Of a DNA stretch of 56,843 bases, positions 1-9,988 are shown piece by piece; position 1 is the first letter of the stretch, and the number at the start of each line of letters is the position of its first letter. Position numbers and translations under genes: made by a program. The stretch comes from Lachnospiraceae bacterium (lineage in GTDB: Bacteria > Bacillota > Clostridia > Lachnospirales > Lachnospiraceae). The stretch lies in NCBI GenBank assembly GCA_017524595.1, contig JAFXVI010000038.1, positions 1-56,843 on the forward strand, read 5' to 3'. The notes beneath the pieces were generated by a model. It searched no databases. It saw only the letters and a program-made list of their open reading frames with translations, and was not told the origin of the DNA.

Positions 1-224
1 CCGGCAGCCTTCTTAATGCCCCTGTCTATCGTATCATTGGGCATATTGTTCGCCTTGGCCTTGGCGACAACATCATGAAGCCTGGAATTATTATTGGGAT
101 CCGGTCCGCCTTCCTTTACTGCAACAGCAATTTCACGGCCTATAATGGTAAATATCTTACCTTTGGCCGCATCATTCTTCTCTTTCTTATGCTTAATGTT
201 AGCAAATTTGGAATGTCCTGACAT
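1..224 (-). CDS. yebC: YebC/PmpR family protein, C-terminus cut off by window edge
   Basis: Reading leftward from an ATG at 222-224, the frame stays open to the window edge (about 74 codons). It begins [19 protein letters not shown] and continues through a [20 protein letters not shown] stretch and a [12 protein letters not shown] stretch, which is the highly conserved N-terminal domain of the YebC family. Family members (about 240 residues) are DNA-binding regulators or, as more recently reported, ribosome-associated factors helping with difficult peptide bonds; which applies here cannot be told. The start is supported by a GAGG site 6-10 bases upstream. It follows alr by 89 bases and has its own promoter (271-299), so it is probably both read through from the operon and separately transcribed. 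Confidence 0.93.
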   Translation of the reverse strand, partial: MSGHSKFANIKHKKEKNDAAKGKIFTIIGREIAVAVKEGGPDPNNNSRLHDVVAKAKANNMPNDTIDRGIKKAA

Positions 225-270
225 AAAAATACCTCATTTGTTGTCTCTGAATAATTTTACACCAACTTAC

Positions 271-299
271 ATAGTAACATTTTTTATAAAAATCATCAA
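271..299 (-). promoter_or_regulatory. Sigma-A type promoter for yebC
   Basis: On the minus strand TTGATG (-35, 294-299) and TACTAT (-10, 271-276) are separated by exactly 17 bases in the AT-rich gap between alr and yebC. Predicted transcription starts about 40 bases before the yebC ATG. Seen in sequence; activity is inferred. Confidence 0.6.
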
Positions 300-313
300 G
301 TTAAATGCCCCGG

Positions 314-1438
314 CTAAACATACTTTCTGGGAACCCTGTCTGAAATACCGCATACAAGCTCATAATTGAACCTTCCAGAAAGCCTTCCAAGGTCTTCCGC
401 GGTTATACTGCATCCTCCCGAATTACCCAAAAGTACAACCTCATCATATTCTTCTGCTTCAGGGATATCAGTTACATCGACCATAAGCTGATCCATGCAC
501 ACTCTGCCAAGGATATGCGCTTTCTTTCCTCTGATAAGCACATATCCCTTATTGGATAACGAACGCGGATATCCATCGGCATATCCGACAGGAACTGTAG
601 CCACTCTCGTTTTCCTGTCAGTCCTGTATATTCCTCCATAGCTTATCTCAACGCCCTCGTCAAGTGTCTTTATAAATACTATGCTGCTCTTTAATGACAT
701 CGCAGGTTCAAGTCTTATCGTACCGGGAATCTCTTCTCCTGAAGGCCAGAGTCCATACATTGTTATCCCGGCGCGAACAAGATCCATGTTTGCCTCGGGC
801 ATTTCAAGAATGGCTGCGCTGTTGGAACAATGTCTGAATCTCGGATCAAGCCCGTGTTTTGCGCATGCATCAAGAAAATCATTAAACCTCTTAAGCTGTC
901 TTTGGGCAGATGTCTTATCCGGTTCATCAGCACGAGCAAAATGTGTAAATATACCTTCTACATCTAGCCTTTCAAATCCGGCTATCTTTAGCGCCGTATC
1001 AACGCCTTCTTCATCACACGGAACCCCTATTCTCGACATGCCGGAATCCACCTTTATGTGGATCTTACAGGGCCTGCCTGCAACGATCGCGGCTTCATTC
1101 AGCTGCCTTGCTGTTTCAACTTTAAATACAGCCGGACGTATATCCAGCCTGATCATCTCTTCGTAATTCTCAGGAAATGTATATCCCAACACCAGTATGG
1201 GCTTTCTGATGCCTCCGTCTCTTAATTTGAATGCTTCTTCCGCTGTCGCGGTAGCATATCCGAAAACGCAGTTCATCTGCTCAAGCCGCACCGCTATTTG
1301 AAGCGCTCCATGACCATATCCGTCAGCCTTGATGACCGCAAGTATCTGTGTCCCCGGTGCGATGATCTCTGCCATGTTCGAAATATTATTCTCTATAGCT
1401 CCCAAAGATATTTCGGCAGTAACTCTTCTTCTACTCAT
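314..1438 (-). CDS. alr: Alanine racemase
   Basis: 374 residues, the usual length. It interconverts L- and D-alanine with PLP, supplying D-Ala for peptidoglycan. The PLP lysine is K37 in AVIKADGYGHGA, and the second catalytic base is the tyrosine of the EISYGGIY segment; PVGYADGYPR is the conserved C-terminal domain signature. The ATG at 1436-1438 has a GGAGG site six bases upstream. The first 8 bases overlap the end of the NAD(P)HX repair gene, so the two are translationally coupled. This alr-nnr pairing is common in Firmicutes. Last gene of the citrate synthase/rex operon. Confidence 0.96.
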   Translation of the reverse strand: MSRRRVTAEISLGAIENNISNMAEIIAPGTQILAVIKADGYGHGALQIAVRLEQMNCVFGYATATAEEAFKLRDGGIRKPILVLGYTFPENYEEMIRLDIRPAVFKVETARQLNEAAIVAGRPCKIHIKVDSGMSRIGVPCDEEGVDTALKIAGFERLDVEGIFTHFARADEPDKTSAQRQLKRFNDFLDACAKHGLDPRFRHCSNSAAILEMPEANMDLVRAGITMYGLWPSGEEIPGTIRLEPAMSLKSSIVFIKTLDEGVEISYGGIYRTDRKTRVATVPVGYADGYPRSLSNKGYVLIRGKKAHILGRVCMDQLMVDVTDIPEAEEYDEVVLLGNSGGCSITAEDLGRLSGRFNYELVCGISDRVPRKYV

Positions 1439-2942
1439 CTACTGCCTCCAGACAGGTTTTTATCTCATTAATCAGGTTACTGGCCAAAAGACCCGGTTTT
1501 CCTGTCTTTGCAGCGGCAAGATCTCCGGCATATCCATGTATATAGCAGCCATACACCGAAGCATCGAGCGGACTTAATCCCCTTCCAAGAAGAGCCGATA
1601 TTATACCGAACAGACAATCTCCGATCCCGGCAACAGCCATTCCGTTATTCCCTGTTGTATTAACGAAACAATCACCTGTTTTCGATGCGATCACAGTCCT
1701 TGTGTCCTTGGTAACACAGGTAAGATTATATGTTTTGGCAACATCAACCGTATTCCCCACAATATCATTAAGCACATCTGCTTTATCCATCTCTGCAAAT
1801 CTGGCAAACTCATTTATATGCGGAGTTATTATTATCTCGCGGTCACTTTCCTTCTTGAGTGTAAGTTTATAACGTTTCAGCATATCCAGTGCATCAGCAT
1901 CAAGGATAAGTGTTCCTGTTGATTTGAAAAATGCAAATTCAAACAGTTCCTTTGCTATGCTGTCCTTGCCTATACCCGGACCTATTGCGGTAACATCCGC
2001 CCATTTTACGGATTCGGCAAGCTTCACTCTGTCCAGCTTATCCTTATATGTCTCTATCATGGCTTCAGGGAGCTTACTGCTTATAAGCTGTCTGTTATTC
2101 TCATGAGTTACGACCTTGACCATGCCCGCCCCTGTCTTAAAGCAGCTCTTTGCAGCCAAAAGCGCACAGCCGCTCATACTCTCACTTCCGGCAATGATAA
2201 GCACCTTGCCGAAAGTACCCTTATTCGAATAATCGGGACGCTTTAACAGTTTTGAACCCACTATGTCTTTTTTAGTAAGGCATTTAAGCAGCGGTGTTAC
2301 TTCGCTTAATGATTCATCCGTGATACCGATATTTGCAAGCATCAGCTTCCCTACATAATCAATACCCGGATACAGCATAAGCCCCTTCTTATAGTAAGCA
2401 AAGGTTACAGTCATATCCGCCCTTATCGCCGCTCCCATGATCTCACCCGTGGTGGCGTTTACTCCGGATGGAATATCCACTGAGACGATCTTTGCGCCGT
2501 TTTCCTTAAATGAATTGATCCCTTCAATAAACGCCGCTGTGTCTCTCTCCAGTTTGCGATTCAATCCTATGCCGAATATCGCATCAATTATCAACGTATA
2601 TTCGTCATCCTTTACCGAAGAACGCACCGGGATACCATAGCTCAAACAACCTTCATAATTCACCTTGGTTTCCGGTCCCATATGCGACGGCATGCCTGCA
2701 AGAAGGATATCAACCCTTATCTTCCTTTCATGGAGTATCCTGGCTATTGCAAAGCCGTCACCGCCGTTATTGCCGCTGCCGCATACAACAAGTACCCTCT
2801 TGAGATTGAACTTGTCATGCATTATTGCCGCAACACATTTGAGTGCGGCGCGCTCCATGAGTACAGCGGAAGGAACATGGAAATTCCTTATCGTATACTC
2901 ATCACAGCTCTTCATTTCATCAGCTGATAAAATGTATTCCAC
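1431..2942 (-). CDS. nnr: Bifunctional NAD(P)HX epimerase / ADP-dependent dehydratase
   Basis: 503 residues with two domains: an N-terminal YjeF_N epimerase domain (about 1-210, with the GSGNNGGDGFAIAR motif) and a C-terminal ribokinase-like dehydratase (about 230-500, with TPHINEFARF). Together they repair hydrated NADH and NADPH. In the dehydratase loop the usual G-S/T-GDVLAG is GIGDCLFG here: the Asp is kept, the flanking residues differ. The start is GTG (2940-2942), preceded by AAGGAG with a 7-base spacer; it lies one base after the stop of the coiled-coil gene. A repair enzyme for reduced nicotinamides next to the NADH sensor Rex is a sensible grouping. Confidence 0.93.
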   Translation of the reverse strand: MEYILSADEMKSCDEYTIRNFHVPSAVLMERAALKCVAAIMHDKFNLKRVLVVCGSGNNGGDGFAIARILHERKIRVDILLAGMPSHMGPETKVNYEGCLSYGIPVRSSVKDDEYTLIIDAIFGIGLNRKLERDTAAFIEGINSFKENGAKIVSVDIPSGVNATTGEIMGAAIRADMTVTFAYYKKGLMLYPGIDYVGKLMLANIGITDESLSEVTPLLKCLTKKDIVGSKLLKRPDYSNKGTFGKVLIIAGSESMSGCALLAAKSCFKTGAGMVKVVTHENNRQLISSKLPEAMIETYKDKLDRVKLAESVKWADVTAIGPGIGKDSIAKELFEFAFFKSTGTLILDADALDMLKRYKLTLKKESDREIIITPHINEFARFAEMDKADVLNDIVGNTVDVAKTYNLTCVTKDTRTVIASKTGDCFVNTTGNNGMAVAGIGDCLFGIISALLGRGLSPLDASVYGCYIHGYAGDLAAAKTGKPGLLASNLINEIKTCLEAVDE

Positions 2943-2943
2943 T

Positions 2944-3588
2944 TTACTGCTCCTTCTTTTCCTCTGTTGACTCCTGTTTCTGCTCGGGTTTCTTCAGGGT
3001 GGGTTCATATCTCATATCAAAAATTTCCATTACATCCGGTCCGAATATATCATGCATATATGTATAAAGATCTGCATTCTGGAATTCCCGTTCCTGCTTC
3101 TTTATGATATTCTTCTTAAGTTCTATCCTTACATTATGTATCCAGTCGGCAATTTTTTCTATCTCATCTGTATTCTCTGACAAAGTCTCATAACACAGAG
3201 CCATTGTCTGTATCATCAGCTCTTTGTTTACGCGATCTATCTCACGCGGAAGCTCCAATAGCTCATCCTCATATTGATCGATCTTTTCATTAGACTCATT
3301 TATAAGGCGTTTGCTGTCATTTACCTTCTTTTCAGCTTCTCCGTCCTTTTCATCCATGCTGCTTACGATATTATTCATAAGCTCGCCTTTGATCTTCTTT
3401 ATTTCCTTTATCTCACTGTTGAGCTTGCCCTGCCTCTTAAGAAGAGCCGTAAGTTCTTTCTCCAGTTCCTCGATTTCCGGTGTAGTGCCAGAACGCTTGA
3501 ACAGCTTATGCCATTTATTGTCAAGTATCAGAACCGGAATACGCTTATCTCCAAGAGCTTCTCTGAATTTTTCATCGGATATGGACAC
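2944..3588 (-). CDS. Coiled-coil protein of unknown function
   Basis: 214 residues from a GTG at 3586-3588 placed five bases after a perfect GGAGG; an upstream in-frame GTG at 3624 has no such site and is rejected. After a short globular start (PVLILDNKWHKLF) residues about 38-130 are a long Glu/Lys-rich heptad region, followed by a second helical part and a charged Gln/Glu/Lys tail. There is no signal peptide or membrane segment, so it is probably cytoplasmic. I recognise similar hypothetical proteins from Lachnospiraceae but no function. It sits between rex and nnr with a one-base gap to nnr, so it is co-transcribed with them. Confidence 0.8.
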   Translation of the reverse strand: MSISDEKFREALGDKRIPVLILDNKWHKLFKRSGTTPEIEELEKELTALLKRQGKLNSEIKEIKKIKGELMNNIVSSMDEKDGEAEKKVNDSKRLINESNEKIDQYEDELLELPREIDRVNKELMIQTMALCYETLSENTDEIEKIADWIHNVRIELKKNIIKKQEREFQNADLYTYMHDIFGPDVMEIFDMRYEPTLKKPEQKQESTEEKKEQ

Positions 3589-3645
3589 GTTATCCTCCTC
3601 TCTTGCAGCTGCATTAAGCATCACACTTTATTATCTTATACATAC

Positions 3646-4275
3646 TTAAGCATTACTGCTCAGGTTATAAGACAGTCTCATAAGGCTTTCTGACAGATGA
3701 ACATTTTCAACCACGATATCATCAGGCACATTAAGATCAATATGGGCAAAATTCCATATTCCCTTTATACCGTAAGATACCAGCAGTTCAGCAACCTTTA
3801 CGGCACCAGTCTTAGGTATTGTAAGAACCGCGATATCAATATCATTTTCTTTCATAAATGACTCTATCGCTTCCATTGGCTGAACCTTTATGCCCCTTAT
3901 CTCCTTATCATATATCTCCTCATTGCGGTCAAAGATTCCTTTTATTATAAAGCCTCTTTTTTCAAAATTCACATAATTAGCAAGAGCCTGTCCAAGATTC
4001 CCTGCTCCGATAAGGATAAGATTATGCTTCTTGTCAAGTCCGAGGATACTTCCTATCTCATCATAAAGATGTCTTACATTATATCCGTATCCCTGTTGCC
4101 CGAACCCTCCAAAATTATTAAGGTCCTGACGTATCTGTGATGCCGTGACCCGCATCAGACCCGAAAGCTCCTGTGAAGAAATCCTCTCCACTCCCTCGTC
4201 GTTGAGTTCTCCAAGATAGCGGTAATATCGCGGCAACCTGCTGATCACTGCCTTTGATATTTCTTTTTCTTCCAC
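3646..4275 (-). CDS. rex: Redox-sensing transcriptional repressor Rex
   Basis: 209 residues, the standard Rex length. The N-terminus (KAVISRLPRYYRYL) is the winged-helix DNA-binding domain, and ILIGAGNLGQALANY is the Rossmann NADH-binding loop; a domain-swapped C-terminal helix follows. Rex represses fermentation and respiration genes and lets go of DNA when NADH/NAD+ rises. Start is a GTG behind a GGGGTA site. It is 16 bases downstream of icd, in the same operon as (Re)-citrate synthase. I did not find a convincing Rex operator at the operon promoter. Confidence 0.96.
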   Translation of the reverse strand: MEEKEISKAVISRLPRYYRYLGELNDEGVERISSQELSGLMRVTASQIRQDLNNFGGFGQQGYGYNVRHLYDEIGSILGLDKKHNLILIGAGNLGQALANYVNFEKRGFIIKGIFDRNEEIYDKEIRGIKVQPMEAIESFMKENDIDIAVLTIPKTGAVKVAELLVSYGIKGIWNFAHIDLNVPDDIVVENVHLSESLMRLSYNLSSNA

Positions 4276-4291
4276 GTAAATACCCCGCTGT

Positions 4292-5503
4292 TTACATATA
4301 CGATTGAAGCGTTTCCCTTATTGCCTTAATAAAGTCAAGGCTGTTAAGTGCAGTAACATTCTTAAGTGTTGTGATAAGTGCAAGATCTTTAGTCATCTTA
4401 CCGGCTTCAATAGTGTCTATCGTGGCTTTTTCCAGCTTGTTGGCAAAATCAACAAGTTCCTTTATATCATCCAGTTCGCCGCGCTTTCTTAGTGCTCCGG
4501 TCCACGCAAAAATGGTAGCTACTGAATTCGTGGATGTTTCCTCGCCCTTCAGATATTTATAATAATGCCTCTGTACCGTACCATGTGCCGCCTCATATTC
4601 ATAAACCCCGGTCGGTGATACAAGCACTGAGGTCATCATTGCAAGCGAACCGAAAGCACTTGAAACCATATCGCTCATCACATCACCGTCATAGTTCTTG
4701 CAGGCCCAGATCATACCACCTTCAGAGCGCATTATCCTGGCCACGATATCGTCAATAAGTGTATAGAAGAATTCAATACCGGCTTCATTGAACTTCTCCT
4801 TATATTCATTCTCAAATATCTCATTGAATACATCCTTGAAATGATGATCATATTTCTTGGAAATTGTATCCTTGGCTCCAAACCAAAGATCCTGTTTGCA
4901 GTCAAGTGCATAATTAAAACAGCACCTTGCAAATGCCTCTATTGAAGACGTACAGTTGTGTACTCCCTGGATGACTCCACCCTTTTCATCAAATTCATGA
5001 ATAAGCTGAGTCTTACGTGTACCGTCAGGTGCTGTAAATACAAGTTCTGCCCTGCCGGCACTTTCGATAAGCATCTCTGAATTAAGATAAATATCACCGT
5101 AAGCGTGCCTTGCTATTGTTATTGGTTTCTTCCAGTTACGAACATAAGGTTCAATGCCCTTTACTATTATGGGGGCACGGAACACCGTTCCGTTAAGCAT
5201 TGCTCTTATTGTTCCATTAGGGCTCTTCCACATCTCCTTAAGATCATATTCAGTCATTCTTGCCGCATTGGGAGTTATGGTGGCACATTTAACGGCAACG
5301 CCGTATTTCGCAGTAGCATTAGCCGAATCCCTGGTCACCTGATCATCAGTTTCATTCCTGTGTTTTAATCCGAGATCATAATATTCTGTCTTTAGATCGA
5401 TAAACGGAAGCAACAATTCATCCTTTATCATCTGCCACAGTATTCTTGTCATCTCGTCGCCGTCCATCTCAACCAGCGGTGTTTTCATCTCGATCTTACT
5501 CAT
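4292..5503 (-). CDS. icd: NADP-dependent isocitrate dehydrogenase (eukaryote-like type II)
   Basis: 403 residues from the ATG at 5501-5503 ([18 protein letters not shown]); the adjacent ATG at 5506 is equally possible, and the GAGG site upstream fits both. The open frame runs further upstream only by overlapping the citrate synthase gene. Motifs such as [19 protein letters not shown], the [16 protein letters not shown] substrate loop and [13 protein letters not shown] identify the homodimeric type II subfamily shared with mammalian IDH1/2. It turns isocitrate into 2-oxoglutarate and NADPH, feeding glutamate synthesis. It follows the citrate synthase by 16 bases. No aconitase is in the window. 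Confidence 0.95.
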   Translation of the reverse strand: MSKIEMKTPLVEMDGDEMTRILWQMIKDELLLPFIDLKTEYYDLGLKHRNETDDQVTRDSANATAKYGVAVKCATITPNAARMTEYDLKEMWKSPNGTIRAMLNGTVFRAPIIVKGIEPYVRNWKKPITIARHAYGDIYLNSEMLIESAGRAELVFTAPDGTRKTQLIHEFDEKGGVIQGVHNCTSSIEAFARCCFNYALDCKQDLWFGAKDTISKKYDHHFKDVFNEIFENEYKEKFNEAGIEFFYTLIDDIVARIMRSEGGMIWACKNYDGDVMSDMVSSAFGSLAMMTSVLVSPTGVYEYEAAHGTVQRHYYKYLKGEETSTNSVATIFAWTGALRKRGELDDIKELVDFANKLEKATIDTIEAGKMTKDLALITTLKNVTALNSLDFIKAIRETLQSYM

Positions 5504-5519
5504 CATTATTCCTCGCTTC

Positions 5520-6947
5520 TTATTTATCTGATTTGTGTTTATTGGGCGGTACCATCTGAGGCAGTCCAAGATCGGAACATGTCTGTGAGATTATGCTTAC
5601 AAGCTCATCATTGGTCATTACCGTAACACGTCCGTTCTCGTATTCGCCGTCAACGATCTCCTTTATGCGTGTAACCAGCTCACAGTTCTTATCAAGGTGC
5701 TTATCTTCCGGAAGTTTATAATAAGTATTGATCCAGTGAGCTATGCCTGCCAGTCCGGATGTATTGGATACCGCACATAGTACCGGTCTGTTCAGAAACT
5801 TCTCCGTATCAAAAATATTATATATCTCTTCATTCTTAAGCAAGCCGTCAGCATGGATACCTGCCCTTGTAACATTGAAGTTCTCACCCACAAAAGGAGT
5901 CCTTGGTGGTATATGGTAACCAATTTCTCTCTCGTAGTACTCGGCAAGCTCAGTGATTATGGTCGTATCCATCCCATTAAGGTCTCCCTTGAGCTGCGCA
6001 TACTCAAACACCATTGCTTCAAGCGGGGTATTGCCCGTACGCTCACCTATGCCAAACAACGAACAATTCACACCTGAGCATCCGTACAGCCATGCAGTTG
6101 TCGAATTGGACACAGCCTTGTAAAAATCATTATGACCGTGCCATTCAAGCAGGTACGGATCTACGCCCGCATGTTTGTTAAGTCCGTAGATTATTCCCTG
6201 AACCGAACGCGGTATTACAGCACCCGGATAATTAACTCCATATCCCATCGTGTCACAGGCTCTTATTTTGATAGGGATCTTATACTCGTCCATCAGACGC
6301 ATCAGCTCAAGACAGAACGGAATCACATACCCGTAAATATCTGCCCTTGTGATATCTTCAAGATGACAACGCGGGCTTATTCCCTCTTCAAGACAGTCCT
6401 TGACAATATTAAGGTAATGCTCCATTGCCTGTCGCCTGTTCATCTTGAGTTTGTAGAAGATATGGTAGTCGGAACAGCTCACAAGGATACCGGTCTCTTT
6501 CATTCCTATCTCCTTGACAAGCTTAAAATCTTCCTTGCTCGCCCTTATCCAGCTCGTTATCTCAGGAAATTGATATCCCCGCTCCATACATTTGTATACA
6601 GCATCCCTGTCCTTTTTGCTATACAGAAAGAACTCACTGGCCCTTATCATCCCATTAGGGCCACCAAGTTTATGAAGATAATCATATATGGTTACTATCT
6701 GCTCTGTCGTATATGGTGCCCTGCTCTGCTGACCGTCTCTGAATGTAGTATCGGTGATCCATATCTCCTTTGGCATATTATGCGGAACTATCCTGTCATT
6801 GAATGCGATCTTGGGAACCTCTTCATAAGGAAATAGGTTTCTGAACACATTCGGCGTTTCGACATCGGCAAGGATATACATATGCTCCTCAAGTTCGAGA
6901 AGATTGTTATTTACGTTCATCCTCACTGCTCTGTTTTCAGTTTTCAT
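5520..6947 (-). CDS. (Re)-citrate synthase, DRE-TIM metallolyase family
   Basis: 475 residues. The fold is that of 2-isopropylmalate and homocitrate synthases ([21 protein letters not shown], with the metal-binding HGH), but the sequence resembles the oxygen-sensitive (Re)-citrate synthase of Clostridium kluyveri rather than LeuA: there is no LeuA regulatory domain, and icd follows directly. It would condense acetyl-CoA and oxaloacetate to citrate as the entry to 2-oxoglutarate and glutamate. The start is the ATG at 6945-6947, seven bases after GAGGTG; a TTG at 6962 is rejected because it overlaps that site. Homocitrate synthase is the main alternative. Confidence 0.88.
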   Translation of the reverse strand: MKTENRAVRMNVNNNLLELEEHMYILADVETPNVFRNLFPYEEVPKIAFNDRIVPHNMPKEIWITDTTFRDGQQSRAPYTTEQIVTIYDYLHKLGGPNGMIRASEFFLYSKKDRDAVYKCMERGYQFPEITSWIRASKEDFKLVKEIGMKETGILVSCSDYHIFYKLKMNRRQAMEHYLNIVKDCLEEGISPRCHLEDITRADIYGYVIPFCLELMRLMDEYKIPIKIRACDTMGYGVNYPGAVIPRSVQGIIYGLNKHAGVDPYLLEWHGHNDFYKAVSNSTTAWLYGCSGVNCSLFGIGERTGNTPLEAMVFEYAQLKGDLNGMDTTIITELAEYYEREIGYHIPPRTPFVGENFNVTRAGIHADGLLKNEEIYNIFDTEKFLNRPVLCAVSNTSGLAGIAHWINTYYKLPEDKHLDKNCELVTRIKEIVDGEYENGRVTVMTNDELVSIISQTCSDLGLPQMVPPNKHKSDK

Positions 6948-6978
6948 AATGATACACCTCAATACTTTATAAAAATAT

Positions 6979-7007
6979 ATTGTATTTTATCAGACCTGTT
7001 TTTTCAA
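6979..7007 (-). promoter_or_regulatory. Promoter of the citrate synthase-icd-rex operon
   Basis: TTGAAA (7002-7007) and TACAAT (6979-6984) on the minus strand with a 17-base spacer, five of six consensus bases in each box. The -35 box overlaps the TGA stop of the upstream LRR gene. Predicted start of transcription is near 6972, leaving a 25-base leader. No Rex-like palindrome is visible here. Confidence 0.75.
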
Positions 7008-9973
7008 GAGCCCGCTTTCTTTCCCTTGTACAAAAAGAGGATCGCAGCCAGGGATATCAGTATTACAGCGAGATACCACTTGATCTGAACACTCCCAACA
7101 CTCCTGTTAAGTGTCATTATAACCGCATTCTGAATATTAGGCCCCATATTTTCAGTATTCTCAGCACTTAATATCCTGGTCTGTTCCGGTCGTACATAAA
7201 ACAGATACAGCGAAAAATGCGGTGCAACGAACCTTATCTTATCATTTCCTCCATGACTTACTATCTCTGAAGATATTTCCTCAAGCACACCGTTATCATT
7301 GATCGCTCCTACCGAGATATCCGGCGCTGTAGTGAGAGCCCCGGGTACAGGTAGTTCTATATCCACCTTCCTGCCGGACAACCTGGTTACCGGGATATTT
7401 GAAACATTATCATACATCTCTATGTTAAGCGGAGTCATAAGGACATCCGACGTGCCGTATCTTTCCATAAGAGCATGACGGCATCTGTCTGCTGCATTTA
7501 ACGCATCCTCTATCTTTATATTGTAATTTCCGTCATTACCCGATATGGCCGCAAACGGTTCATCCTTATCGGGACTTATCGAAGGATCCATATCAACATC
7601 GAGTATCACTGTACCATCATCGGTATTATCATTGTTGTCCTGAACATTTACAAGTGCAGAATTAATACTTTCAAGCATTGTATTAAGTTCCGGAGACGTG
7701 TTTCCCGTTATTGATACCCTGTTTATAACCTTATCAGTCCATTCCTGTTTTTTTTCATAAGGCTCGAAAGCTCCTGCACTGACTCCGGTCATTATATACT
7801 TCTTGTCATTTATAACAACATGCGGATCTATGAAAACATTTCCGTCAGCGTCAGTATTATCGGAATCAGACTGTATAAGCCTCAATGTTCCGCGGTCTAA
7901 ATCCCGATCGGAAGATATGGTATACACCTGGCCCCTGAAACCAAATTCATTCGGTGATAATATCGAATCATTGGAAATATCCGTATCGCTTCCGATAACG
8001 ACATTGTTATACCCCGCAAAAGGAAGGGACCTTAGATCATATGCAGACAGGCGGGTGGCAGTATTCTTATAAGAGACCGTCGGCAATTCATTACCTAGAA
8101 ATACAACTGCTCCCTCGGGATCTGCCTGATCTGCGGAAAGGCCTGACCTGTCAAAAGCACCCAGGCCTATTCTCTTTACTCCGCCGGGAACGATCACCTG
8201 TTTGAAGGCACAGTCCTTAAATGCCCTGTCCTCAATATCCGTTACCGTATCAGGTATGGAAACAGAAGTAAGACCGCTACATCCGTTAAATGCATCTTCA
8301 CCAATAGTAATAAGTCCCTGCGGAAGAGTGACCCCGGTTATCGATGTATTGCCTCTGAAGCAACCGGAACCTATAGTTTTTACTCCCCCCGGGATTGATA
8401 CATTACCACCGCCACCTCTGTAACCAAGAAGTATCCCGTCACCTGCAACAAAAAAATCATTTCCGTCTCCGCCCTTAAGCATCATATCAAGCCATGGTGT
8501 TCCGTCAAATGCTCCCAGCTCTATCCGGCTCACACTGTCCGGTATACTTACTTCCTTAAGGGCTCCGCAATTATAAAATGCCGCATAACCAATGGCGGTT
8601 GTTCCTTCAGGGATGCTTATCTTCTCTATTCCCGATCTGGCAAATGCAAAATCACCTATACTGTCAAGTCCTGATGGAATGGTAACTTCCTTAATTGCCG
8701 TATTCTTATAAAAAGACCTGTTTCCAATCCTCCTGATGCCTGACGGCAATGACGGGGAAGTATTTGTACCATTGTATTTATCAAGCGTTCCGCTCACTAT
8801 CCTATAATCCCCACCCTGTCCTGTCATGCCTGACTCATATGGAACCGAGTCCTCGCTTTCGGCGCTGTCAATATCAAAACCATAAACATGAACATCCCTG
8901 GGAAGCATGACCATCGCACTTCCGCCGACTATCTTTCCCGAAGCCAGTTCTCCGGGGATCTTATTATCAGAATAATCCGGGGTCACTGAACTGACATAAG
9001 GCATCTGATTCAGATACGTCTTCTCACCTGCCGAACCCGATACACTGACATCATACGAATTACTGCTTACCGTACCTATATAGTCCGCAAAATCTTCCTC
9101 GGATACTCCCGCCTCGGCAACCTTCCTTTTTGCCTCATCAGAGTCATAATAGTTCACCATAACATTATTGGTCAGATAAAAAGCTTTTTCATCTATATAT
9201 CCCACAGAATCCGGCAGGGAAACATTTCTAAGATTGTAACAGTCACTGAATGAATATGCCATTAATGATTCAATGTTATACGGCAATACTACATTGGTAA
9301 GACCCGAACAATTGGCAAATGCATATTCAGGTATCTCCTTAAGCTTTGAAGATAGCGAAATATCAGCAAGCTGCGGAGCACCCCAGAATGCATATTCCTC
9401 AATGCTTTCCACTGTTGAAGGCATATTATATGACCCTCTGGTCCTGCCTGCCAGATACTGAATTACCTTTTTCCCATCAATGCTGTAAAGAACCCCATCA
9501 ACACAAACGTATGATTCGTTACCGGGTGCGACCGAAATACCGGTCAGCTTTCCACATTTGGCAAAAGCCGCGGAACCTATCTGTGTACACTTCTTTGGTA
9601 TGTTAACGTACTGTAACTGCTCACAACCCGAAAAAGCGCTGGAGCCAATGGCTCTAACGCTTTCCGGTATAACAACCTGCATCAGATTGCTGCAGTTTTC
9701 AAAAGCAGCAAAATCTATATTTCTTACGCTGTCAGGGATCACAACCTTTAAAAGAGTTGAATTACCCGAAAAAGCATCTTTACCTATTGTCTGTACCGTA
9801 TTAGGCAACGTTATCATCTCATCGGAGCCTGTATATCTTACCAATGTGCTTCCGTCCATCTCGTAGTTGCCCACTTTTGTTGATGCGTACGAAGGTTCCG
9901 ACGGCATACATAATATCATGACCGATGTGATGCATAACAATATGGCAATCAGCCTTCTTAGCTTTCTCCCCAT
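7004..9973 (-). CDS. Secreted LRR (BspA-type) protein with C-terminal membrane anchor, no sorting motif
   Basis: 989 residues. A signal peptide (about 1-30: RKLRR, then a hydrophobic core ending PSYA) leads into two blocks of BspA/LRR_5 repeats (about 35-280 and 400-620), with the pattern IPxSVxxIGxxAFxxC. The middle and C-terminal parts are non-LRR. A domain ending in a HFSLYLFYV motif precedes a single membrane segment (about 965-981) and a short basic tail KGKKAGS. LRR_5 proteins are usually adhesins or surface-binding proteins. The paralogue directly upstream has the same C-terminal architecture plus TPKTG; here that motif is missing, so membrane rather than wall anchoring is likely. ATG with AAGGAG; 15 bases from the paralogue, same operon. 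Confidence 0.88.
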   Translation of the reverse strand: MGRKLRRLIAILLCITSVMILCMPSEPSYASTKVGNYEMDGSTLVRYTGSDEMITLPNTVQTIGKDAFSGNSTLLKVVIPDSVRNIDFAAFENCSNLMQVVIPESVRAIGSSAFSGCEQLQYVNIPKKCTQIGSAAFAKCGKLTGISVAPGNESYVCVDGVLYSIDGKKVIQYLAGRTRGSYNMPSTVESIEEYAFWGAPQLADISLSSKLKEIPEYAFANCSGLTNVVLPYNIESLMAYSFSDCYNLRNVSLPDSVGYIDEKAFYLTNNVMVNYYDSDEAKRKVAEAGVSEEDFADYIGTVSSNSYDVSVSGSAGEKTYLNQMPYVSSVTPDYSDNKIPGELASGKIVGGSAMVMLPRDVHVYGFDIDSAESEDSVPYESGMTGQGGDYRIVSGTLDKYNGTNTSPSLPSGIRRIGNRSFYKNTAIKEVTIPSGLDSIGDFAFARSGIEKISIPEGTTAIGYAAFYNCGALKEVSIPDSVSRIELGAFDGTPWLDMMLKGGDGNDFFVAGDGILLGYRGGGGNVSIPGGVKTIGSGCFRGNTSITGVTLPQGLITIGEDAFNGCSGLTSVSIPDTVTDIEDRAFKDCAFKQVIVPGGVKRIGLGAFDRSGLSADQADPEGAVVFLGNELPTVSYKNTATRLSAYDLRSLPFAGYNNVVIGSDTDISNDSILSPNEFGFRGQVYTISSDRDLDRGTLRLIQSDSDNTDADGNVFIDPHVVINDKKYIMTGVSAGAFEPYEKKQEWTDKVINRVSITGNTSPELNTMLESINSALVNVQDNNDNTDDGTVILDVDMDPSISPDKDEPFAAISGNDGNYNIKIEDALNAADRCRHALMERYGTSDVLMTPLNIEMYDNVSNIPVTRLSGRKVDIELPVPGALTTAPDISVGAINDNGVLEEISSEIVSHGGNDKIRFVAPHFSLYLFYVRPEQTRILSAENTENMGPNIQNAVIMTLNRSVGSVQIKWYLAVILISLAAILFLYKGKKAGS

Positions 9974-9988
9974 CGTAACTCCTTAATA

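Noticed and set aside
6132-6836. Plus-strand frame of 234 codons
   Set aside because: Antisense to the citrate synthase gene, which has full family conservation. Other long plus-strand frames under aspS, hemZ, rel and ppk1 were rejected on the same ground.
6950-7003. Rex operator at the citrate synthase promoter
   Set aside because: No TTGTGAA-N4-TTCACAA-like palindrome overlaps or flanks the promoter.
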